Position numbers and translations under genes: made by a program
Notes under the pieces: model-generated
Seen by the model: the letters and a program-made list of their open reading frames with translations, nothing else
Database searches by the model: none
What the model was told of the DNA's origin: nothing
DNA from: DATAEY01 sp038199035
Lineage (GTDB): Bacteria > Actinomycetota > Thermoleophilia > Solirubrobacterales > Solirubrobacteraceae
NCBI GenBank assembly: GCA_038199035.1
Contig: JBBPZM010000009.1
Location: forward strand, 1-64,000
Direction of reading: 5' to 3'
DNA length: 64,000 nt
Shown here: positions 46,085 through 53,611 of the stretch, one piece after another
How the letters are laid out: every line of letters begins with the position of its first letter
Position numbering within the stretch: the first letter of the stretch is position 1

Positions 46085-47239
46085 CTATGCCCTGGGCGCC
46101 ATCGCCCGGCGGCGAAGCGCCCATGCCAATCCGACCAGGCCGGCCACGCCGGCGACGGCGGCGACGATGGCCCACCAGGGCACGCTGCCGCCGCCGGCCC
46201 GCCGCTTGCGCGCGGCGGCGGCCACGGCCTGCGGGGACGGGACCCAGTCGGTCTCCCCCCTCAAGGCGACCCGGCGGCCCGCCACCTCGACGGGGATCGT
46301 CCAGGTGCGCAGCCGAGCCGGCCGGGCGGCGAGGGCCACCGCCTCCGGAGGCTGCCCGGGGGGGTAGCGGGCCCGCGAGTCCAGCCACGCGTAGCTGGGC
46401 GCATCGGCCTGGCGGCGCCACACCGGGGGCGCGGAGGCGTCCGCCGCGACGCGGGGCGCCTCCCCGCGAGCGCGCAGGTCGTCGAGATGGGTCGGGCTGC
46501 GCTCGTTGACCTCGACCCCCCGCGGCGAGAAGCGCGCGAAGGGCTCACCCTCGCGCCCCAGCACGGTCACCGCCCCCCCGCCCGTCCAGCTCAGGAAGAG
46601 TCCCGGCACGCGCCCCGGCAGGACGACGGCAGAGAGGCCGGGGGCCGGCGAGGGCGGCGAGACCAGGCGGGGCGTGATCGATCCCAGCACGGGACGGAAC
46701 TCGACGTGGCCGGTCACCCGCGCGCTGCCTCCGGCGAAGCGCAGGGGGATCGACCAGCGCCCGAGCACCGCCGGGCGGCCGGCGGCGCGCACCCGTGGGG
46801 GGACGGTGGACACGCCGCCGTCCAGGCGCCCGTCGAACCACGCCCAGGCCGGCTCGCGCGCGACCCGTGCCCAGCGGGCCGGCCCGCCGTGCTGCGCGCG
46901 TGGGGGGACCCGTCCGGCGCCGCCCGGCACGCCGGTCTGGTACCACCACGCCGAGCTCAGGTTGGCTTCGACCCCTCCGGGCCCGATCCGCAGGAAGGGA
47001 CGGCCGTCGGGCCCCAGCACCTCGACCGGGGAGGAGGACCGGTTCACCAGGGCCAGCTCGGGGCCCAGGCTGTAGGCGACGCTCGCGCTGACCCCGGGCA
47101 GTGCGGGGGAGATCGCGTCCGCGGTGGTGGCGATGGTCGGGTCGGCCTCGTGGGCCGCCGCCGGCGGCGCGGCGCAGGCCAGCGCCGCGAGCAGCGGGGC
47201 GGCCAGCCCGAGGAGGGGACTGCGAGCCGGCCGGCGCAC
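46085..47239 (-). CDS. Exported membrane-anchored protein of unknown function
   Basis: 384 residues. Signal peptide (1-29, cut after AHA-like PPAAAHEAD), a large extracellular part with two similar repeats, each ending in VEVLGPDGRPFLRIGPGGVE (about 71-90) or VTVLGREGEPFARFSPRGVE (about 224-243), and one C-terminal membrane helix (about 351-373) with an Arg-rich tail. This fits a type I membrane protein exposed outside. It follows the copper radical oxidase gene on the same strand with a 55-base gap, so the two are probably co-expressed; its role is not known. Confidence 0.6.
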   Translation of the reverse strand: MRRPARSPLLGLAAPLLAALACAAPPAAAHEADPTIATTADAISPALPGVSASVAYSLGPELALVNRSSSPVEVLGPDGRPFLRIGPGGVEANLSSAWWYQTGVPGGAGRVPPRAQHGGPARWARVAREPAWAWFDGRLDGGVSTVPPRVRAAGRPAVLGRWSIPLRFAGGSARVTGHVEFRPVLGSITPRLVSPPSPAPGLSAVVLPGRVPGLFLSWTGGGAVTVLGREGEPFARFSPRGVEVNERSPTHLDDLRARGEAPRVAADASAPPVWRRQADAPSYAWLDSRARYPPGQPPEAVALAARPARLRTWTIPVEVAGRRVALRGETDWVPSPQAVAAAARKRRAGGGSVPWWAIVAAVAGVAGLVGLAWALRRRAMAPRA

Positions 47240-47294
47240 GACCAGCCCGAGGAGGGCGCGCCGAGTCGGCCGCGGAGCCGTCAGCGCCGCGCGC

Positions 47295-49475
47295 CTACTT
47301 CTTGTGGCCCAGCGGATCCGTCACGCCGGGCACCTTGGGCAGCTTCGGGAGGCCGCCGTCCTTGCCCTTGTCGCCGCCGCCCGGCAGCGACGGCACGCTC
47401 GGCAGCTTGGGCAGGTTGGGGAGGTCGGGCACGCCGGGCACCTTGGGCAGGTCGGTCGGAAGGCTGGGCAGGCCGGGAGCGGCGGGGGACGTCGGCCCGA
47501 CGGGCTGGTTGGCCGGCGCCTTGCCGGCCACGAACACCTGCTTGGCCACCGAGGGCACCAGCCCCTTGGCTGTCTGGCGGTTGACGAACAGCATGTAGGG
47601 CCCGGGCGTGGCGACGTTGCCGTCGGGCGGCGTGGCCACCGTGAGCCGGTTCCCGTTGCGGGCGATGACCGGCAGCTCGACGTTGCGCTGAGAGGCGTCG
47701 ACCAGGTGGGTGACCGCCAGGTTGCGCACCAGGACCACGCTGGCAATGTCGCGGGCGTTGCCGCCGACCTGGAGGTTCATCGTCCCGCCGTAGCCCACCT
47801 TGGCCGGCGCCTTGGCGATCTTGGGCCGCCCGCCCCAGAACATGTACGGCGGGCTGTAGATCTCGAAGGTGGCGTCGCGGCCGTTGGGCGCGAACGGCGG
47901 CCCCAGGCTCTTGTTGCTCGCGTAGAGGGTCGAGATCGTGGCGTGGCCGCCCACCAGCACGCGCCCGTCCTGGAGCAGCACCGCGGTGTTGTGGTAGGTG
48001 CGCTGGCGGTGCGCCGTGGCCATCGGCTTCCACGTCTGGCTTACGTGGTCGAAGATCTCGGCGCGACGGATGGCGATCTCCGTCCCCGGCGTGACCACCT
48101 CGTCGCGGTCGGCGCCCGAGAAGGCCATGACGTCGCCGGTGGGCAGCAGCAGCCCGGTCGAGTACCAGCGGCCCTGGTTGAGGGGGCCCGTCTGCTTGGA
48201 GCTCATCGTCTCCTTGCCGGGAACGGTTGTGTCGACCGTGGTGATGCTGGAGTCCGGGGTGGCCACGTAGCCGCCGGGGCTGGTGCCGAGCACGCCACCG
48301 GCGGTCAGGAACTGCGCCTTGGTGTATTGGCCCTTGGGGTCGGGCTTGAGCGGCAGCTCGACCGAGAAGGTCGAGCCGCGGAAGGCCGGCCCGGTCGTGC
48401 CCAGGCGCGGGACGCCGAGGTCGGTCCACTTCCGGGTGGCCGGGTCGTAGGTGGCCGAGACATTCCACAGCGCTTCGTCGTAGGACTGGCCGGCCGGGTT
48501 GAAATCCTGCCCCGCCGCGTCGTAGAAGACGTGCCCGTCGGGCAGCAGGTGCAGCCGGGGGAAGAGGGGCAGCGAGCGCTTGCCGCTGCTTCCGTTGTCC
48601 TTCCACTTGCCGGTATCGGGGTCGTAGGTCTCGGTCTCCTCGACGTTGGTCCCCGAGCCCTGGACACGATCGGGGTACAGGGGCTTGATCAGCTTCTGCA
48701 CGCCGCTGACCACGAACACCCGCCCGTCGGCCAGCTCGACCACGCTTGGGTACCAGCGGCCGATGTGGGTGTCGCCGGTCTGCGACCAGGTGTTGGACTT
48801 GGGATCGTAGATGCGCGTGGCGCGCAGCCCCTCGAGCTCCGACTCCCCGTAGCTCTCGCCGTTGACGGTGGCGATCTTGGGGTCGTCGTAGTAGTCGGTG
48901 CCGCCGGTGACGAGGATGCGCCCGTCGGAGAGGAAGGTCTGGTCCGAGCAGAACAGCGCGCCGTCGTTGTCGTGCTTGTTGTCGGTCGTGCCGGGGATCA
49001 GCGGGTGCTCGCTGGGGTTGCCCTTCGGGTTGGCCCCACCGTCGACCGGGGAGGGCTCGCTCCACTTGGGATGGCCGTCGTTGAGCTTGAGCAGGCGGCT
49101 CTGGTCGTTGGCGGCGACGTTGCCGTACTCGAGGACGATGCTGTTCTTGATGTTCTCGGTGCCCTCGAGGGCGTCCCAGTAGAAGATGTTGCCGCTGGGC
49201 AGGGAGACGAGCGTCCCGGCCGCCGGCTTGCAGTGCTTGGAGCCGTCGGGCTGGTCCACGCACTCCTGGTCGGTCTTGTGGCCGTCGATCGTCGGCTCGA
49301 CGAAGGGCTCGCTGAAGGAGCCCACGCTCGCGGCGTCGCCCGAGCCGCTGCCGGCGCCGGCGACGCCGGGGACGAGGAGCACCCCGCCCAGCGACAGCCC
49401 GGCCAGCACGCCGATCAGGGCCCGCGCCCGCGGCTTGCTCGCTCGGTCGGGTCGCCGGCGTGGCTCTACGTTCAT
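47295..49475 (-). CDS. Secreted copper radical oxidase (galactose/glyoxal oxidase family)
   Basis: 726 residues. Signal/anchor about 17-42. Kelch propeller (about 90-530) plus C-terminal DUF1929 Ig-like domain (about 535-650). All ligands of the family are in place: C176 in ALFCSDQT and Y242 in RWYPS (the Cys-Tyr cofactor pair), Y494-H495 in RTYHNTA and H590 in AVTHLVDASQR. It should oxidise an alcohol or aldehyde with O2 to give H2O2. The last ~65 residues are a Pro/Leu repeat tail (LPSLPTDLPKVPGVPDLP) and basic residues. Start ATG 49475 precedes the signal; a longer frame upstream is rejected. Confidence 0.85.
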   Translation of the reverse strand: MNVEPRRRPDRASKPRARALIGVLAGLSLGGVLLVPGVAGAGSGSGDAASVGSFSEPFVEPTIDGHKTDQECVDQPDGSKHCKPAAGTLVSLPSGNIFYWDALEGTENIKNSIVLEYGNVAANDQSRLLKLNDGHPKWSEPSPVDGGANPKGNPSEHPLIPGTTDNKHDNDGALFCSDQTFLSDGRILVTGGTDYYDDPKIATVNGESYGESELEGLRATRIYDPKSNTWSQTGDTHIGRWYPSVVELADGRVFVVSGVQKLIKPLYPDRVQGSGTNVEETETYDPDTGKWKDNGSSGKRSLPLFPRLHLLPDGHVFYDAAGQDFNPAGQSYDEALWNVSATYDPATRKWTDLGVPRLGTTGPAFRGSTFSVELPLKPDPKGQYTKAQFLTAGGVLGTSPGGYVATPDSSITTVDTTVPGKETMSSKQTGPLNQGRWYSTGLLLPTGDVMAFSGADRDEVVTPGTEIAIRRAEIFDHVSQTWKPMATAHRQRTYHNTAVLLQDGRVLVGGHATISTLYASNKSLGPPFAPNGRDATFEIYSPPYMFWGGRPKIAKAPAKVGYGGTMNLQVGGNARDIASVVLVRNLAVTHLVDASQRNVELPVIARNGNRLTVATPPDGNVATPGPYMLFVNRQTAKGLVPSVAKQVFVAGKAPANQPVGPTSPAAPGLPSLPTDLPKVPGVPDLPNLPKLPSVPSLPGGGDKGKDGGLPKLPKVPGVTDPLGHKK

Positions 49476-49557
49476 GCCCCCTGCCTCCCGGTCCTGTTCG
49501 CGCAGCCCATCGGCGCGCTCGAGCGCACCCTGAGCCAGGGTAGAGGCGCAGCGCCGG

Positions 49558-49572
49558 GCCCACAACGTGGGC
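49558..49572. promoter_or_regulatory. Inverted repeat in the divergent promoter region
   Basis: GCCCAC-AAC-GTGGGC is a perfect 6-bp inverted repeat with a 3-base spacer, followed by a direct half-site copy (GCCCACG at 49573-49579 region). It lies in the 263-bp gap between the oxidase gene and the acyl-CoA ligase gene and could bind a dimeric regulator. The rest of the gap shows nothing that I can name. Confidence 0.35.
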
Positions 49573-49738
49573 AGCCCACGAATCCCCAGCGGCTGACTTG
49601 TGCGCCGCCAACAGGGCTTGGCGGGTTCGAACTCGCCGGCTCGGGCGGTCGGGTGCCTGGGCAGTCGCGGCGGCGGCACGTGAGCCGTCCGGCGAGTGGA
49701 GGACGGCGTGCCGGGGTAGACGCCGGCCAGGTGAGGGG

Positions 49739-51244
49739 ATGACCACCAACCTGGCGAGCGTCCTCACGGACTCGGCCCAGCGTGACAGTGAGCGCACGGC
49801 GCTCAAGCTCGACGACGCCGAGCTCTCCTACGCGATGCTCGACGAGGCCTCGGCGCGAGGCGCCGCCCTCCTGGCCTCCAAGGGCTTCGAGCCGGGCGAC
49901 CGCGTCGGGATCATGCTGCCCAACGTCCCCTACTTCGCCGTCGCCTACTACGGCGTGCTGCGGGCGGGCGGCGTCGTCGTGCCGATGAACGTGCTGCTCA
50001 AGGGGCGCGAGGTGTCGTTCTACCTCACCGATCCCGGCGCGAAGCTGGTCTTCGCCTGGCACGAGTTCATCGACGCCGCCGAGAAGGGCGCCGAGGAGGC
50101 CGGAGCCGAGGTCATCGCGGTGGAGCCCGGGGGCTTCGAGGAGCTGCTCGGCGGCGTCGAGCCCGACCGCGAGGTGGCCGAGCGCGACGGCGGCGACACC
50201 GCGGTCATCCTCTACACGTCGGGCACCACCGGGCAGCCCAAGGGCGCCGAGCTCACCCACGACAACCTGACCCGCAACGCGCAGGTGGCGGCGCGGCTGG
50301 CCCAGGTCGACGCCGACGACGTCCTCCTGGGCGCGCTGCCGCTGTTCCACTCCTTCGGCCAGACCTGCGGGCTCAACGGCGCGATGTCGGTCGGCGCCAA
50401 GCTCTCGATGATCCCGCGCTTCGACCCGGCCAAGGCGCTCGAGATCATCCAGCGCGACCGCGTAACGGTGTTCCAGGGCGTCCCGACGATGTACGGGGCG
50501 ATGCTCAACCACCCCGAGCGCGACTCCTACGACACGTCCTCGCTGCGGGTCTGCATGTCCGGCGGGGCGGCCATGCCCGGCGAGGTCATGCGCGGCTTCG
50601 AGGAGGCCTTCGCGTGCAAGGTGCTCGAGGGCTACGGGCTCTCGGAGACCTCACCGGTGGCCTCGTTCAACCACCCCAACCGCGAGCGCAAGCCCGGCTC
50701 GATCGGCACCCCCATCGAGGGCGTCGAGATGAAGGTCGTCGATGACGACGGCAAGGAGGTCGACCAGGGCGAGGTCGGGGAGATCGTCATCAAGGGCCAC
50801 AACGTGATGAAGGGCTACTGGGAGCGCCCCGAGGCCACCGAGGAGGCGATCGTCGACGGCTGGTTCCACTCCGGCGACATGGGCAAGGTCGACGAGGACG
50901 GCTACTTCTTCATCGTCGACCGCAAGAAGGAGCTGATCATCCGGGGGGGCTACAACGTCTACCCCCGGGAGATCGAAGAAGTCCTGTACGAGCACCCTGC
51001 CGTGGCGGAGTGCGCGGTGATCGGCATCCCCGACGAGAGCATGGGCGAGGAGGTCGCCGCCGCCGTCGCCCTCAAGGGCGGCCAGGACGTCGACGAGGAC
51101 GAGCTCAAGGCCTACGTCAAGGAGAACGTGGCCGGCTACAAGTACCCGCGGCGGCTGTGGCTCGTCGACGAGCTGCCCAAGGGGCCGACCGGCAAGATCC
51201 TCAAGCGCGAGATCGAGGTGCCCGAGTCGGTGCGGTCAGGCTGA
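49739..51244 (+). CDS. Long-chain fatty-acid-CoA ligase
   Basis: 501 residues. Intact adenylate-forming ligase: ILYTSGTTGQPKGAELTH (about 157-174), LEGYGLSETSPVASFN, WFHSGDMGKVDEDGYFFIVDRKKELI, RGGYNVYPREIEEVL and catalytic Lys in PKGPTGKILKRE. Start ATG 49739 follows a GTGAGGGG site; a longer upstream frame has no support. Followed by a PucR/CdaR-type regulator, which may control it. Specific chain length unknown. Confidence 0.9.
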   Translation: MTTNLASVLTDSAQRDSERTALKLDDAELSYAMLDEASARGAALLASKGFEPGDRVGIMLPNVPYFAVAYYGVLRAGGVVVPMNVLLKGREVSFYLTDPGAKLVFAWHEFIDAAEKGAEEAGAEVIAVEPGGFEELLGGVEPDREVAERDGGDTAVILYTSGTTGQPKGAELTHDNLTRNAQVAARLAQVDADDVLLGALPLFHSFGQTCGLNGAMSVGAKLSMIPRFDPAKALEIIQRDRVTVFQGVPTMYGAMLNHPERDSYDTSSLRVCMSGGAAMPGEVMRGFEEAFACKVLEGYGLSETSPVASFNHPNRERKPGSIGTPIEGVEMKVVDDDGKEVDQGEVGEIVIKGHNVMKGYWERPEATEEAIVDGWFHSGDMGKVDEDGYFFIVDRKKELIIRGGYNVYPREIEEVLYEHPAVAECAVIGIPDESMGEEVAAAVALKGGQDVDEDELKAYVKENVAGYKYPRRLWLVDELPKGPTGKILKREIEVPESVRSG

Positions 51245-51266
51245 GCGGCCCCTTCGGCTGTGGCGG

Positions 51267-52646
51267 GTGCACAACACCCGCTCCCGGCTGGAGCGCACCG
51301 ACAACGCCCGCTCCCACGCGCCAGGTTGGGCTCGCCTTTTCGGTGGGAGAGGTCCACAATCGGGCCATGGAGGGGAGGAAGCCGTAGCGGTCGCGGCCAG
51401 CCGGGAGGCGGTCAGCGGCGAGGTCCGCCGGATCGCCGGCGTGCTCGAGGAACGCCGCTCCGAGCTGTCGGACGCCGCCGTCGCGGCAATGCTCGAGGCC
51501 ATACCGGCCTACGGCGAGCTGGGCGACGAATTCGTGCGCGACTTGCGCGACCACGTCGACGCGCACTACGAGACCCTGCTGCGCACCCTGGGCCAGGAGC
51601 GCGCGGTCACCGCGCAGGAGTTGGCCTTCGTGCGGGCGCCGGCCAGCCGCCGGGCGCGCAACCGGGTGGCGCTGGCCGACTTCCTGCACGCCTTTCGCGT
51701 GGGCCAGCAGGTGCTGTGGGACGCGCTGGTCGAGGAGGCCGGGCGCGGCGAGCATGCCCGCGACGCCGCTCTCTCGCTCGCCGGCCCGATCATGCAGTAC
51801 ATCGACCACGTCAGCACGCACGCCGGCGAGGTCTACCTCGAGGTCCAGCAGCGCCTGATGGCCGACGCCGACCGGGCCAGGCGCGACCTGCTCGAGCACC
51901 TGCTGGCCGGAGAGGAGCCCTCGGCGGGGCCGATGCTCGCCCTGGCGCAGGAGCTGGGGCTGGGTCCCGGCGTGCCCACGCTGCTGGCCGCCGTCGTGCC
52001 CGCCGGGCCGCGGCACGGCGGCGACGGCCTCCAGGGGGCGGCCGACGCGCTGACGGCGATCGCGCCGCCGGGAGGGTCGGCGCTCGTCGTGGTTCGCCAC
52101 AACGAGGTGGTCGCCGTGGCGCCGATGGGAGGCGACGGCCCCGGCGAGGCGTGCCGCCGTGTCGAGGAGGCGGCCACCGAGACCGGGCGGCGCGGGCTGG
52201 CGCTGGCCGTCGGGGTCAGCACGCCGGCCGAGCGCCTCGAGCAGCTCCCCCGTGCCTATCGCGAGGCCTGCGACGCGCGCGATCGCGTGCCCGAGGGGGG
52301 CGGCGTGCTGGCGCTACCGACCCTGTCGGCCTTCGCCTACCTCAACGCCTGCGCCGACGAGACCGCCCGGCGGCTGGTCGACGAGCGCACGCGCACTTTC
52401 CTCGAGGAGGACCGCGCGAAGGGCGGCGCCCTGGTCGAGACCCTGCGGGCCTTCGTGGACTGCGACCTCAACGTGCGCCGCGCCGCCGGGCGCCTCTACG
52501 TGCACCCCAACACCGCCCACTACCGGCTCGGCCGGATCGCCGAGCGCACCGGGCGCGACCTGCGCCGGGTGACCGACCTCATGGAGCTCATGGTGGCGGT
52601 CGACATCCTCGAGCCCCGCTCCACCCCAACCCGCGGGGACGGGTGA
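51267..52646 (+). CDS. PucR/CdaR-type transcriptional regulator
   Basis: Up to 459 residues. N-terminal RsbRD-like helical sensor (about 45-185), a GGDEF-like central part, and the C-terminal PucR helix-turn-helix: TFLEEDRAKGGALVETLRAF, NVRRAAGRLYVHPNTAHYRL, GRIAERTGRDLR. The start is uncertain: the GTG at 51267 adds ~40 residues coded by a region with near-repeats (ACAACACCCGCTCCC and ACAACGCCCGCTCCC), which looks more like control DNA; no other start lies before the domain. Likely controls the upstream ligase gene or its own. Confidence 0.8.
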   Translation: MHNTRSRLERTDNARSHAPGWARLFGGRGPQSGHGGEEAVAVAASREAVSGEVRRIAGVLEERRSELSDAAVAAMLEAIPAYGELGDEFVRDLRDHVDAHYETLLRTLGQERAVTAQELAFVRAPASRRARNRVALADFLHAFRVGQQVLWDALVEEAGRGEHARDAALSLAGPIMQYIDHVSTHAGEVYLEVQQRLMADADRARRDLLEHLLAGEEPSAGPMLALAQELGLGPGVPTLLAAVVPAGPRHGGDGLQGAADALTAIAPPGGSALVVVRHNEVVAVAPMGGDGPGEACRRVEEAATETGRRGLALAVGVSTPAERLEQLPRAYREACDARDRVPEGGGVLALPTLSAFAYLNACADETARRLVDERTRTFLEEDRAKGGALVETLRAFVDCDLNVRRAAGRLYVHPNTAHYRLGRIAERTGRDLRRVTDLMELMVAVDILEPRSTPTRGDG

Positions 52647-52647
52647 T

Positions 52648-53064
52648 TCAGCCCGTGGGCACCGACGAGCCGGCGAGGAAGAAGAACCACACCCCGGCGG
52701 CCAGGGCGGCGATGGCCACCGAGACGACCATGATGATGTCGAGCACGCCCGTCGGCCGGATCACCTCGCGCTCTCCGCGCATCGAGCGCATCCAGGGCAG
52801 GGGGAGGTTGACCGTCCCCTCGCTGCCGGTCACCCGTTGGTAGGCCCGATTCAGGCGCGAGAGGATCATGGCGTCGATGATCACGCTGACCAGGATCCCC
52901 ACCCCGACCAGCATGTAGGGACCCATCGAGGGCTGCGTCGTGCTGACGAGCTGCGAGGCGAGGTACAGCCACCCCAGGGGGATCCCGATCCACAGCATCA
53001 TGGCGCAGACGACCATGAGCAGGACGAGCGCCGTCGCGCCCAGCCTGGCGGCGACCTTGGTCAC
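52648..53064 (-). CDS. Small membrane protein of unknown function
   Basis: 138 residues with three strong membrane helices (about 7-40, 48-70, 108-130) and a basic loop between the second and third (RSMRGEREVIRP). GTG start at 53064. No family recognised. Its gene is convergent with pucR (1-base gap) and divergent from ccmE, which makes a link to cytochrome maturation possible but unsupported. Confidence 0.6.
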   Translation of the reverse strand: MTKVAARLGATALVLLMVVCAMMLWIGIPLGWLYLASQLVSTTQPSMGPYMLVGVGILVSVIIDAMILSRLNRAYQRVTGSEGTVNLPLPWMRSMRGEREVIRPTGVLDIIMVVSVAIAALAAGVWFFFLAGSSVPTG

Positions 53065-53158
53065 ACAGGAAGCATAGCCCCGGCTCCAGCAAGGCGGTCG
53101 GGCAGGGCCCGCCGCGCTGGCGGGCCGGGGAAGGGCGTTTGGGATACTGGGCGCAGCG

Positions 53159-53566
53159 ATGGCTCCTGAGCGCAAGCGACGCATCCGCCTCGTGGTGGCG
53201 CTGAGCGCCGCCGTCCTGCTGGCCGGCGCGCTTGTCTACACCTCGTTCAGCGCCTCCAGCGAGGCGCGTGCCCCCAGCCAGCTGGCCCACTCGGCTCAGA
53301 CCGGGCGCTCCTACCAGCTCACCGGCAAGGTCGTCGACGGCTCGATCCGCCACCAGGGGGCCGCGCTCCTCTTCCGGGTGCGCGACCGCGCGGGCAGCGG
53401 CTCGATCCCCGTGCGCTACGTCGGCGAGGTGCCCGACCCCTTCCGGGACGGGCGCGAGGTGATCGTCAACGTGCGCAAGCAGGGCGACGTGTTCGTGGGG
53501 GAGAGGGACTCGCTGGTCACCAAGTGCCCGTCGAAGTTCTCCAAGAGCCAGTCCCAGCCCAGCTAG
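53159..53566 (+). CDS. ccmE: Cytochrome c haem chaperone CcmE, cysteine variant
   Basis: 135 residues. One membrane anchor (about 9-30), then the CcmE OB-fold: SYQLTGKVVDGSIRHQGAA, LLFRVRDRAGSGSIPVRYVG, VPDPFRDGREVIVNV. The haem-binding site, H-x-x-x-Y in E. coli, is C123-P-S-K-F127 here. Cys variants (C-x-x-x-Y) are known in Desulfovibrio and archaea; Phe in place of Tyr is a further change. It passes haem to apocytochromes with CcmF and CcmH. First gene of ccmE-ccmF-ccmI-like. Confidence 0.85.
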   Translation: MAPERKRRIRLVVALSAAVLLAGALVYTSFSASSEARAPSQLAHSAQTGRSYQLTGKVVDGSIRHQGAALLFRVRDRAGSGSIPVRYVGEVPDPFRDGREVIVNVRKQGDVFVGERDSLVTKCPSKFSKSQSQPS

Positions 53567-53611
53567 TGCCCCCTTCCGCACTCACGCTCGGCGGTCGGAG
53601 GCGCTAGCCCG

